NCBI GenBank assembly: GCA_963823945.1
Contig: CAWGNK010000014.1
Location: forward strand, 248,001 to 312,000
Direction: 5' to 3'
Origin: Bog-793 sp963823945
Lineage (GTDB): Bacteria > Actinomycetota > Acidimicrobiia > Acidimicrobiales > Bog-793
DNA length: 64,000 bases
Positions 41,601-49,958 of the stretch are shown in pieces. Below the pieces are notes generated by a model. It was not told the DNA's origin and searched no databases. It saw only the letters and a list, made by a program, of their open reading frames with translations. Positions within the stretch are counted from its first letter, which is position 1. Each line of letters starts with the position of its first letter. A program made the translations under genes and the position numbers.

Positions 41601-42635
41601 ATGCTGCCATTGTCGAACAAAGCGGCCGTGCTCTACGGAATAGGTGATCTCAGGATCGAGGACCGGCCGGTGCCGGTCCCGGGTCCTCACCAGGTCCTCG
41701 TCGAAGTGGCGTCGGTCGGCATCTGCGGATCAGACGTTCACTACTACGAGCACGGGCGGATCGGGGACTACGTCGTAAGGGCGCCGATGGTGCTCGGCCA
41801 CGAGGCCTCCGGGGTCATCATCGGCAGGGGTGACCTCGCGCGACACAATGAGCTCGGCCAGCGGGTCGCCCTAGAGCCGGGCGTGCCGTGCGGCTCCTGC
41901 CGGGAGTGCCGCACCGGCCACTACAACCTGTGTCGGGATGTCGTCTTCTTCGCCACCCCACCGGTCGACGGCGCGCTCTGCCGCTACGTGACCATCCACG
42001 AGGACTTCGCGTTCGAGCTGCCCGACCACGTTTCCGATGACGCCGGCGCGCTCTGCGAACCGTTGTCTGTCGCATTATGGGCGTGTCGCAAGGCGGGGAT
42101 AACGGTCGGGGCGCGGGTGGCCATCGCCGGGGCCGGGCCGATCGGTGCCGCAGTCACCCTCGTGGCCCGATCAGCAGGAGCGACCGAGGTCATCGTCAGC
42201 GACCCCGTGGCCGCGCGTCGCGCGCGCCTGCTCAAGATCGGCGCGACTGCGGTGGTCGACACGTCGACGTCGAGCCTCGCGGAGGCGGCGGCCGACGCGG
42301 ACGTCTTCGTCGACTGCTCGGGCTCGCCGGCCGCGATCCTGGACGGCATCCGGTGCGTACGGCCGGCGGGTGCCGCCGTGCTCGTCGGGATGTGCCCGTC
42401 CTCCGAGGTGCCTTTCCCCATTGCGGCCGTTCAGAACAGGGAGATCCGCCTGACCGGCACATTTCGTTACGCGAACACCTACCCCGAGGCGATCGCGCTC
42501 ATCTCATCCGGGGCGATAGATCTCGAAGCACTCGTCGACGCACGGTTCTCTCTCGAGTCGAGCGAGAAGGCGCTCACCGCGGCGCGCGACGATCCCTCGG
42601 TACTCAAGCCACTCGTCCGGGTGGCCTCAACCTGA
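41601..42635 (+). CDS. Polyol dehydrogenase (sorbitol/xylitol type)
   Basis: 344 aa, medium-chain zinc dehydrogenase. The active-site sequence GICGSDVHYYEHGRIGDY is typical of sorbitol/xylitol dehydrogenases, and GHEASG holds the next zinc ligand. The structural zinc motif CGSCRECRTGHYNLC is complete. AGGAAGGA about 10 nt upstream of the ATG. A second dehydrogenase lies 166 bp upstream, so the pair may act on linked polyol steps; an MFS transporter is close by. Confidence 0.9.
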   Translation: MLPLSNKAAVLYGIGDLRIEDRPVPVPGPHQVLVEVASVGICGSDVHYYEHGRIGDYVVRAPMVLGHEASGVIIGRGDLARHNELGQRVALEPGVPCGSCRECRTGHYNLCRDVVFFATPPVDGALCRYVTIHEDFAFELPDHVSDDAGALCEPLSVALWACRKAGITVGARVAIAGAGPIGAAVTLVARSAGATEVIVSDPVAARRARLLKIGATAVVDTSTSSLAEAAADADVFVDCSGSPAAILDGIRCVRPAGAAVLVGMCPSSEVPFPIAAVQNREIRLTGTFRYANTYPEAIALISSGAIDLEALVDARFSLESSEKALTAARDDPSVLKPLVRVAST

Positions 42636-42807
42636 GCGCCGGTGGTCCCGCGCGACGCGAGACGAGCTGGACAGACGTCGGCTGAACCGTCACGCCACTC
42701 CAAGCCGGCCCGACTCATCGGGAACGGGTGGCCACCCGCCAGAGCTGCTGCAGACCCTTCGGTTACCAAACCTGCCAACTGCGGTGAGCCGGTCGAGGCG
42801 AGGGTGG

Positions 42808-43305
42808 TTACCAGTACGAGACGACGAGCAACTTGGCCAACGCCTCCATTTGAGTGAGCTTGAAGCCGAAGGCGGATATGGTGCACCCCAGCGTGCCTTT
42901 CTGAACAGCAAACTGGACAGAGGCGTTCGAGTACGCCAGGACGCCCTTACCCAAACCAGATATCGGCTTGGCACCCACGGTCTTTTCCAAGGAGAGAAAC
43001 TCGGCCGAAGTCTGCTTCACCCACGAGAGAGTCGTCTTTAGCTTGGCACTCTTGTACTGGCACTCGAGAGCCATCCCGGCCATATGGGCGACGACGGTCG
43101 GTCCTGTGACGTGCAGCCCGAGCGCCTTGCCCACGGGGGCGGCGGGTGGGCACTTTGTCGGGAAGCTTGTCTTGGCGGACACGGCGCCAGTCACAGTCGG
43201 CCTCGCTGCAGACGTCGCCGTCGCGCTTGCCGCCGTCAATCCCGTGCCGCTCAGCGCCAACACCGCGACAACAGCACCTAGGACGAAGAAGTTCTTCTTG
43301 AGCAC
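42808..43305 (-). CDS. Secreted protein of unknown function
   Basis: 165 aa from a GTG at 43305, chosen because AAAGGGGG lies 6 nt upstream. Short basic start (LKKN), hydrophobic core and Ala-rich cleavage site around 25 form a signal peptide. The mature part has Cys at KCPP, ECQY and GCTI and looks like a small alpha/beta domain similar to DUF3558-type lipoproteins, but without a lipobox. It diverges from the Kelch-like gene. Confidence 0.6.
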   Translation of the reverse strand: MLKKNFFVLGAVVAVLALSGTGLTAASATATSAARPTVTGAVSAKTSFPTKCPPAAPVGKALGLHVTGPTVVAHMAGMALECQYKSAKLKTTLSWVKQTSAEFLSLEKTVGAKPISGLGKGVLAYSNASVQFAVQKGTLGCTISAFGFKLTQMEALAKLLVVSYW

Positions 43306-43444
43306 CGCGGGCCCCCTTTCTGAATTTGCTTCCTTGCGAAGCACCCTTGGATCTGGCAGCTCTTCGAATCGGGTGTCAACGAAAGCCGCCACGGGACAGG
43401 CTACGACTCTGCGCAACGAACGACGTGTATCTTCCGTACCGCGG

Positions 43445-43463
43445 CTGTCACATGATCTGACAG
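43445..43463. repeat. Inverted repeat in divergent promoter region
   Basis: CTGTCA (43445-43450) and TGACAG (43458-43463) with a 7-nt spacer, about 30 bp before the Kelch-like start. Possible operator. Confidence 0.35.
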
Positions 43464-43493
43464 GCGAGGAGCGTCCAGACGGAGGTTGCGCGG

Positions 43494-44486
43494 ATGGCCC
43501 GGTGGCTGCATCTGCGGGGGCTCGGCGCAAGCGCCGTCGTCGCGGTCGTCGTGTTGGGCAACGCCGGTGCACTTCCGGGCTCCAAGGCGATTGGCGGCTG
43601 GGTGGCAGTCCCGCAACGGCTGTCACCCTCGGCACGCGAGAGCGCGCTGATGGCCTATGACGTCGCTACCAGGCAATTGCTGCTGGTCGGGGGGTTTCGG
43701 TTCGTGCCGGTGCCAAACTCGAACGTCGGCCACGAAATACAGTTCGAGGATACCTGGGTCTGGCGAGGATCCTCCTGGCACAAGACCGATGCCGCGCTGC
43801 CCTCGACGCCACAGGGGCAGGATGTGAGCGCCGCCGCGTACGACCCGCAGCTGGGCGGCGTCGTGTTGGTCTCACCGAGGTTCCGCGCCACGACTGTTCT
43901 CCCGGCAAGGACGTGGCTGTGGACCGGCTCCAGGTGGCGAGTCCTTCCGTTCAAGCCTTCCCCGCCAGTGAGCGGTGGTGGTGTCTCGCTCGCCTATGAC
44001 GGAGCGACTGGCGGGATGGTCGCGCTCGTGAACGGGGCCGGCACGTGGGTGCTCCGCCCCCAGGGATGGGCAAAGCAGGCCGGACCGGGACCGAGCACGG
44101 GCGACCTCGTATACGACCCGGTCTCTCGCCAGGTCTTGGCGTTCGATGCCGGGTCCAGCAAGGTGTGGACCTGGGACCGTAGATGGACCGGCCATCACGC
44201 CATGACACCACCACTAGAAGGCCTGGGTCTCGTCTATGACCCAATCCTTCGGCTCGTCGTCGGATACGGGCGACAAGGTGTGATTGGTCTCATCGGCCCG
44301 ACCTATTGCTGGAGCGACGGTGCCTGGACAACGCTCGACCTGCGGTCTCAGCCGGATGAGCAGATAGATGTCGCCTTGGCGTACGACGGCGCTCGGCACG
44401 AGCTCGTGCTCTTCGGCGGCCTCAACGCCTTTGGCAGGACCCTGGACAGCACGTGGGTACTGACCGGGCCCTCTCGTCCAAGCTGA
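43494..44486 (+). CDS. Secreted six-repeat beta-propeller
   Basis: 330 aa. A signal peptide at the N-terminus is followed by six repeats, each starting with an A-Y-D type unit (MAYDVATRQLLLVGG, AAYDPQLGGVVLV, LAYDGATGG, LVYDPVSRQVL, LVYDPILRLVV, LAYDGARHELVLFGG) and closing with a Trp-rich strand such as TWVWRGSSW. This is a Kelch/galactose-oxidase-like propeller of six blades. No catalytic residues are seen, so a binding role is more likely. GGAGG lies 8 nt before the ATG. Confidence 0.7.
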   Translation: MARWLHLRGLGASAVVAVVVLGNAGALPGSKAIGGWVAVPQRLSPSARESALMAYDVATRQLLLVGGFRFVPVPNSNVGHEIQFEDTWVWRGSSWHKTDAALPSTPQGQDVSAAAYDPQLGGVVLVSPRFRATTVLPARTWLWTGSRWRVLPFKPSPPVSGGGVSLAYDGATGGMVALVNGAGTWVLRPQGWAKQAGPGPSTGDLVYDPVSRQVLAFDAGSSKVWTWDRRWTGHHAMTPPLEGLGLVYDPILRLVVGYGRQGVIGLIGPTYCWSDGAWTTLDLRSQPDEQIDVALAYDGARHELVLFGGLNAFGRTLDSTWVLTGPSRPS

Positions 44487-44740
44487 TTGACGGGTGGCGC
44501 CGCTGTCGGGGTCCAAGACCTCGCTTGGCCCGTCCTCGGCACGGACCTACTGATGGGCTGCGTGGTCGGCTACTGACGAGCCCTCCTGGTTTGGCGCTCG
44601 ACCGTGCTGCGCTGGCACCTGGACGCGTCGACGAGGTTCAGCCCTTGCCAGCCGGGAGCACATCGGCATCGGCCTGCCCTCCGGTCGGCCGTCCACCTCG
44701 TGGATTCAGACCTCGAGGTCCGCAGTAGCCTGCTTGACTC

Positions 44741-46015
44741 GTGCAGCTGATCGACACCCTCGTTCCGGTGGATTTCCGATCCACGATCAACGCGACATTG
44801 CGTCGCTTCTACCTCTGCACGTTCGTCGGCTGCGTCGGCAACGGGCTCACGCTGTCGCTATTCGTGGTGTACCTCCACAACGTGCGAGGGTTTTCTGCCA
44901 GCTTCGCGACGCTCCTGCTCGCGCTGTGCGCCTTCGCGGGGCTGGCGACGAGCCCACTCTGGGGCACCACGATCGACCGCTTCGGCCCGGTGCCAGTCGG
45001 GCTGTTCGGCTATACGACCGGCGCGGGCGCGCTCGTGCTCTGGGCCTTTGCCAACACCCGATCGATGGCGCTTGTCGCGGGCCTCGCGATTGCGGTCTTC
45101 GGAGGGGCCGGCTGGGGTCCCAGCAGCACGCTGCTCAGCCGACTCGTTCCCGAAGAGCACCGCCAGCGGGCCTTCGGCTTCAACTTCATGCTCGTCAACC
45201 TGGGCATCGGTTTCGGCGGGCTGATCTCTGCCTCGATCGTCGACCTGCACCACCCGTTCAGTTTCACCGTGCTCTATCTGCTCGACGCCGGAGTAACGGT
45301 TCTCACCGGCGTGCTCTTTTTCACGCTGCGCGCCCACGGCGGGCCGGTCAAGGTCCACCACGACGACCCAGACAAAGCTGCCGAGGGATGGCGCCACGTC
45401 CTTGCCGACCGGCGACTGGTACAGATCGTGCTCGCCTCGCTTGTCCTTTTGATCGGCGGCTACGGGTCCCAGGAGGCGGGCTACAGCCTTTTCGTGGTGA
45501 ACAACCTGAAACTCTCGGTGCACGTGATCGGCGTCATCTTCTTCTTCAACACCTCAACCATCGTGCTGGCCCAGCTCTGGGTGCTCAACCGCATCCAGGG
45601 CCGTAGCCGGACGCGCATGATGGCTCTCACCGGTGTGTCGTGGTTCATCTTCTGGGTGCTGCTCGACGTGGCCCTCAGGTTGCCCGCCGCCGTCACGATC
45701 GTCTCGCTGTGTGTCGGGATGGTCATCTTCGCCCTCGGCGAGACGATGCTCATGCCCACCAGCTCGGCGCTGGTGAACCAGATCGCGCCCGAGCACCTGC
45801 GCGGCCGTTACAACTCGGCCCTCGGTCTCACCTGGGGGCTCTCGGCCATGGTCGCGCCCGCCATCGCAGCGATCTACTTCGGCGACCACCTCGGGGGCTG
45901 GTGGCCGATCAGCGTCGGGCTGTTGGCGCTCGCCGGGTCGGCGATGATGCTGAACCTGCGCCGCGCCCTCAGCGACGCCGAGGACGGCCGCGACAAGCTC
46001 GAGACCGTCGGGTAG
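44741..46015 (+). CDS. Major facilitator superfamily transporter
   Basis: 424 aa, twelve predicted hydrophobic segments in two halves with a hydrophilic loop (KVHHDDPDKAAEG) between. The conserved loop 2-3 motif is present (GTTIDRFGPVPV). Substrate cannot be read; a sugar or sugar-alcohol exporter or importer is plausible from the two dehydrogenases upstream, or a drug exporter. It starts at a GTG with TAGCCT 9 nt upstream. Confidence 0.88.
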   Translation: MQLIDTLVPVDFRSTINATLRRFYLCTFVGCVGNGLTLSLFVVYLHNVRGFSASFATLLLALCAFAGLATSPLWGTTIDRFGPVPVGLFGYTTGAGALVLWAFANTRSMALVAGLAIAVFGGAGWGPSSTLLSRLVPEEHRQRAFGFNFMLVNLGIGFGGLISASIVDLHHPFSFTVLYLLDAGVTVLTGVLFFTLRAHGGPVKVHHDDPDKAAEGWRHVLADRRLVQIVLASLVLLIGGYGSQEAGYSLFVVNNLKLSVHVIGVIFFFNTSTIVLAQLWVLNRIQGRSRTRMMALTGVSWFIFWVLLDVALRLPAAVTIVSLCVGMVIFALGETMLMPTSSALVNQIAPEHLRGRYNSALGLTWGLSAMVAPAIAAIYFGDHLGGWWPISVGLLALAGSAMMLNLRRALSDAEDGRDKLETVG

Positions 46016-46370
46016 TTGCCCGTCGTCAACCGACGCCTGCGCCACGGAACGTGCGCTTCGTCCCAGCTTCGACGCGCCACCGGTCGTGCCGGGCCAGCCC
46101 GGGGTGTTGCGCCTCTGGCCAGGCCGGTCCGGCGGGCCTAATGGGGATCGACCACCTCGCCTGATCAACGGACGAGGCTGGTCAACCGAGCCACCGACCG
46201 GTGAGCACTGCCGGTGCCAGGGCCTCGAGCCCTAGGACTAGATCGTGCCCCGGTCGGTCGGTGAGGTCTCCTTCGACGGCTGGTGGGATGTCGTGCCTCG
46301 AGCACTGAACCATTAGGAAGCTGCTGGAGCCCTCGGGCTCGACGCTGGTGCCATCGAGGGGAGGACGCAG
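46016..46370. other. Upstream region and presumed left end of IS110 element
   Basis: About 355 bp before the transposase. Two short hairpins can be seen: AGGGC/GCCCT (46219-46233) and GAGCC/GGCTC (46327-46340). In IS110-group elements such a region gives the bridge RNA. The boundary with the chromosome cannot be fixed by eye because these elements lack inverted repeats. Confidence 0.4.
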
Positions 46371-47594
46371 ATGATCTTTGTCGGAGTGGACTGGGCCGAG
46401 GCCCACCACGACGTGCACGTCGAGGACGCAGAGGGTAGGCGCCTCGGGGGAGGCCGGCTGCCCGAGGGCGTCGAGGGGATCGCCCGTTTCCACGAGCTCG
46501 TCGGTGCGCATGTCGAAGAGCCGCGCGAGGTGATCGTCGGGATCGAGACCGACCGGGGCCTGTTCGTCGCGGCGCTCGTGGCCGCGGGCTACCTCGTGTT
46601 CGCCGTGAACCCGCTGTCGACCTCGCGCTATCGGGACCGCCACTCGAGCTCGGGCGCGAAGTCCGATCCCGGTGACGCCAAGGCGCTGGCCGACATGGTC
46701 CGCACCGATCGGCACAACCACCGCCCCGTCGCCGGTGACTCCGATGTCGTCGCGGCGGTGAAGGTCCTCGCCCGAGCCCACCAGTCGATGATCTGGTCGA
46801 GAGGCCGGCAGGCCAACGCACTGCGCTCGACGCTGCGGGAGTTCTACCCGGCGGCGCTCGTGGCCTTTGACGACCTGGCGAGCGCTGACGCCACCGAGGT
46901 GCTGGTAGTCGCGCCGACCCCGAGCCTCGGTGCGGCGCTTTCGCTCGCAAGAATCGCCTCGGCACTGCGCCGTGGCGGGCGGCAGCGCCGGATCGACGAG
47001 CGAGCCCGAGAGATCCAGGCGGCACTGCGCGCCCCCCAGCTCGAGGGCTCCGCCCTGGTGGCGAGCGCGATGGGTGCCTCGGTCCAGGCCTCGGTGGCGG
47101 TGATCTCGACGATGAACGCCGAGATCACGAAGCTCGCGCGCCAGCTGGAAGCGGGTTTTGAGCTGCACCCGGCCGCCGGGGTGGTCCGTTCCCTACCAGG
47201 ACTGGGGACCATCCTCGGCGCCCGGGTGCTCGGCGAGTTCGGGGATGACCCGGACCGTTACGCCAGTGCCAAGTCTCGCAAGAACTACGCCGGCACGTCG
47301 CCGATCACCCGCGCGTCGGGCACCAAGCGCGTCGTGCTCGCCCGCTACGCCCGCAACATGCGCCTCGCCGACGCGATCTACCTGTGGGCCTTTGCGAGCC
47401 TCACCGCGTCGCCGGGGGCCCGCGCCTTCTACGACGCCCACCGGAAAGCCGGCGACACCCACCATGCGGCGCTGAGGGCCCTCGGCAACCGGCTCGTCGG
47501 CATCCTCCACGGCTGTCTCGTCAACGGCAGTTTCTACGACGAGCACACCGCCTGGGGCCACCGCGCAGAGAGCCAACTCACCGAGGCCGCTTGA
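46371..47594 (+). mobile_element. IS110-family insertion sequence (recombinase part)
   Basis: Single gene element; the span given is the recombinase only. The left end lies within 46016-46370 and the right end within 47595-47615, before the next gene on the minus strand. No long terminal repeats are expected. Confidence 0.75.
46371..47594 (+). CDS. IS110 transposase (DEDD recombinase)
   Basis: 407 aa, intact. The N-terminal RuvC-like domain begins FVGVDWAEAHHDV (Asp7) and continues with IGVIET-like VIVGIET and KSDPGDAKALAD, giving the DEDD acidic residues. The C-terminal Tnp20 domain contains SLPGLGTILGARVLGEFGD and TSPITRASG, where the nucleophilic Ser lies. GGGGAGG 6 nt before the ATG. Not broken, so the element could be active with its bridge RNA. 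Confidence 0.95.
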   Translation: MIFVGVDWAEAHHDVHVEDAEGRRLGGGRLPEGVEGIARFHELVGAHVEEPREVIVGIETDRGLFVAALVAAGYLVFAVNPLSTSRYRDRHSSSGAKSDPGDAKALADMVRTDRHNHRPVAGDSDVVAAVKVLARAHQSMIWSRGRQANALRSTLREFYPAALVAFDDLASADATEVLVVAPTPSLGAALSLARIASALRRGGRQRRIDERAREIQAALRAPQLEGSALVASAMGASVQASVAVISTMNAEITKLARQLEAGFELHPAAGVVRSLPGLGTILGARVLGEFGDDPDRYASAKSRKNYAGTSPITRASGTKRVVLARYARNMRLADAIYLWAFASLTASPGARAFYDAHRKAGDTHHAALRALGNRLVGILHGCLVNGSFYDEHTAWGHRAESQLTEAA

Positions 47595-47615
47595 CATCTT
47601 CGGGCCGTGGGATAT

Positions 47616-47807
47616 CTAGTCCGCGCCGAGGAGGTGCCGCGCCCGTTCGAGGGCGTTGCGGGCGCGTACGATTCGCCGCTCAATCTCGGGCCGGGCGGTC
47701 GCGCCCTCGGCCACCGCTTCGCGCAGCGCCTCGAGGGCGAGGTCGTCCAGCCTCTCGATGAGCACGCCGAGCTCGGCGCAGATCTCGCCGATGCGGTCGT
47801 CGGGCAC
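47616..47807 (-). CDS. Small helical protein
   Basis: 63 aa from a GTG at 47807 with GGGAGG just upstream; a second GTG at 47822 is possible. All-helical, highly charged, with GEICAELGVLIERLDDLALEAL and a basic later helix, likely a coiled coil or dimer. Its stop is 21 bp from the IS110 transposase. Conserved character but unknown role. Confidence 0.55.
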   Translation of the reverse strand: MPDDRIGEICAELGVLIERLDDLALEALREAVAEGATARPEIERRIVRARNALERARHLLGAD

Positions 47808-47890
47808 GATCCTCCCTTCCACTCCTGCTCACCGTACCGGGTGCCTGCGTCGTCCACCGTCCGTCGAGGGGGCGCCGGCGGGCGCGACCG

Positions 47891-47896
47891 TAGGAT
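47891..47896 (+). promoter_or_regulatory. Putative -10 box of thiD, leaderless
   Basis: TAGGAT, then 6 nt, then ATG at 47903. Confidence 0.45.
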
Positions 47897-47902
47897 GTCG
47901 CG

Positions 47903-48730
47903 ATGGCGAGACCCGACAAGGGGATGACGGCCGCCGATCCCCCGCCACCGGTCGCCCTCACGATCGCGGGCACCGACTCCTCCGGCGGCGCCGGCATCGC
48001 CGCCGACCTGCGGACGTTCGCCTCGCTCGGCGTGTACGGCGCGCTCGTCGTGACAGCGGTAACGGCCCAGAACACCGAGTCGGTGCGCGCCGTCGAGGTC
48101 ATGACACCCGCCCTCGTCGACTCGCAGCTCGACGCGGTGCTCGAGGACCTGCCGGTCGCGGCCACGAAGACCGGCATGCTCGCCACGACCGGCGTCGTCG
48201 AGGCGGTCGCCGCCCGGGCGGCCACCGGCCGGCTCGGGCACCTCGTCGTCGACCCCGTGATGGTCGCCTCCTCGGGCGCGCCGCTCATCGCCGGTGACGC
48301 CCCCGCCGCCTACCGGCGGCTGCTCCCCCACGCCCTCGTCGTGACGCCGAATCTCGCCGAGACCGAGGTCCTGCTCGGCCGGCGCGTCCGCGACGAGGAG
48401 GCGATGGCCGAGGCGGCCCGGCGCCTATGCCGGCTCGGCGCGAGGTCCGCCCTCGTGAAAGGCGGCCACCGCCAGGGCGCCGACGCCGCCGACGTGCTCT
48501 GCCTCGACGGCGAGCTCACCTGGTTGCGCGCCCCGTGGGTCGCGACCCGCAACGTCCACGGCACGGGCTGCACGCTCTCGGCGGCACTGGCGGCGTACCT
48601 CGCGCTGGGGTGCGGCATCGTCGAGGCGGCGACGGCCGCCAAGCGCTTCGTCACCGCCTCGCTCGCACGCTCGGCGCAGGGCGGCCTCGGGCACGGCGCC
48701 GGGCCGCTTTACCGGCTGGGGCCGGCCTGA
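47903..48730 (+). CDS. thiD: Hydroxymethylpyrimidine (phosphate) kinase
   Basis: 275 aa. Phosphorylates HMP and HMP-P in thiamine synthesis. IAGTDSSGGAGI is the first ATP/substrate loop, AVTAQNT and KTGML follow, and NVHGTGCTLSAA gives the anion hole and catalytic Cys region. TAGGAT 6 nt before the ATG. No other thi gene or TPP riboswitch is near. It converges with serS, separated by only 4 bp. Confidence 0.95.
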   Translation: MARPDKGMTAADPPPPVALTIAGTDSSGGAGIAADLRTFASLGVYGALVVTAVTAQNTESVRAVEVMTPALVDSQLDAVLEDLPVAATKTGMLATTGVVEAVAARAATGRLGHLVVDPVMVASSGAPLIAGDAPAAYRRLLPHALVVTPNLAETEVLLGRRVRDEEAMAEAARRLCRLGARSALVKGGHRQGADAADVLCLDGELTWLRAPWVATRNVHGTGCTLSAALAAYLALGCGIVEAATAAKRFVTASLARSAQGGLGHGAGPLYRLGPA

Positions 48731-48734
48731 CGGC

Positions 48735-49958
48735 TCAGGCGGGCGGGGTGATCTTCGCCGGCGCGCCGAACCCGGCGAGCACGGCGGGCACGGCGACGGA
48801 GCGGTCGGCGTCCTGGAAGGTCTCGAGCAGGGCGATCATCGTCCGCGCCGTGACGGCGGTGCCGTTCAGCGTGTGGAGCGCCCGCAGGCCCTCGGCCCCG
48901 CGCACCCGGATGTTGAGGCGGCGGGCCTGGTAGTCGGTCGTGTTCGAGCACGAGGTGAGCTCGCGGTAGCGGGCCTGGCTGGGGATCCACCCCTCGATGT
49001 CGTACTTCTTCGTCGCCGACGGTCCGAGGTCCCCCGCCGCGATGTTGACGACGCGGTAGGCGAGGCCGAGGCCCCCGATGATCTCCTCTTCCACCGCGAG
49101 GATCGCTTCGTGCTCGGCGGCGGAGTCCTCGGGGGTCGCGAAGACGAACATCTCCACCTTGTCGAACTGGTGGACGCGGAAGATCCCGCGGGTGTCCTTC
49201 CCGGCGGCCCCGGCCTCGCGGCGGAAACACGTCGAGTAGCCGGTGTAGCGCCGGGGAAGCGTGGCCTCCTCGAGGATCTCGCCGGCGTGCAGGCCCGCCA
49301 GCGCCACCTCCGAGGTCCCCGTGAGGTAGAGGTCGTCGGGTTCGACGCGGTAGAGGTTCGCCTCGTCGGTCGGCAGGAATCCCGTCCCGAACATCGCCGA
49401 CTCGCGCACCAGTACCGGCGGGAGGACCGGGACGAAGCCGTGGGCGATGGCGACGTCGATGGCGTAGCGGTACAGCGCCAGCTCCAAAAGGGCGACGTCG
49501 CCGATCCGGTAGGCGAAGCGCGCGCCGGACAGCTGGGCGGCCTTCTCGACGGCGAAAGCGCCGAGGGCGAGGTGGTCGAGCGGCTCGAAGGGGAACCGCT
49601 TCGGCTCCCCCACCCTTCTCAGCTCGACGGCGTCCTCGTCGCTGTCCCCGTCGGGCGCGGTCGGGTCGGGGGGGTTCGGGATCCGGGCGAGCAGTGCGTC
49701 GCGTCTGGCGGCCGTGACGGCGAGCGACTCCTCGGCGGCCTTCAACTCCTCCTTGGCGGCACCGAGGGCCCGGCGGGCCTCCTCGTCGGGTCGGCCCTTG
49801 GGCTTGGTCGCGGCCCGCAGGCTCTCCACCTGGCCCGCCTCGAGGCGCCAGGCCCGGTCGACGGCCAGGAACTCGTCGAAGACGGCGTCGGCGCCCTTGC
49901 GGCGGAGCGCGGCCCGGTAGCGGTCGGGTTCCTCGCGCGCGAGGTGGATGTCGATCAG
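48735..49958 (-). CDS. serS: Seryl-tRNA synthetase with CTG start
   Basis: 407 aa class II synthetase: N-terminal coiled coil (about 30-100), motif 2 around CFRREAG, motif 3 near TSCSNTTDYQARR. The family start (IDIHLxREEPD) needs a codon at 49958, which is CTG. AAGGGGGG lies 6 nt upstream of it and the CTG overlaps the secF TGA (CTGA), like the ATGA overlaps of neighbouring genes. The next in-frame GTG would delete conserved residues. Translational coupling with secF is likely. Confidence 0.93.
   Translation of the reverse strand: MIDIHLAREEPDRYRAALRRKGADAVFDEFLAVDRAWRLEAGQVESLRAATKPKGRPDEEARRALGAAKEELKAAEESLAVTAARRDALLARIPNPPDPTAPDGDSDEDAVELRRVGEPKRFPFEPLDHLALGAFAVEKAAQLSGARFAYRIGDVALLELALYRYAIDVAIAHGFVPVLPPVLVRESAMFGTGFLPTDEANLYRVEPDDLYLTGTSEVALAGLHAGEILEEATLPRRYTGYSTCFRREAGAAGKDTRGIFRVHQFDKVEMFVFATPEDSAAEHEAILAVEEEIIGGLGLAYRVVNIAAGDLGPSATKKYDIEGWIPSQARYRELTSCSNTTDYQARRLNIRVRGAEGLRALHTLNGTAVTARTMIALLETFQDADRSVAVPAVLAGFGAPAKITPPA

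Noticed and set aside
43360..43380. TTCGAATC, looking like a tRNA T-loop
   Set aside because: The flanks cannot form the T-arm or acceptor stem.
47823..47902. TPP riboswitch before thiD
   Set aside because: Gap is too short and the TAGGAT box sits right before the start codon.
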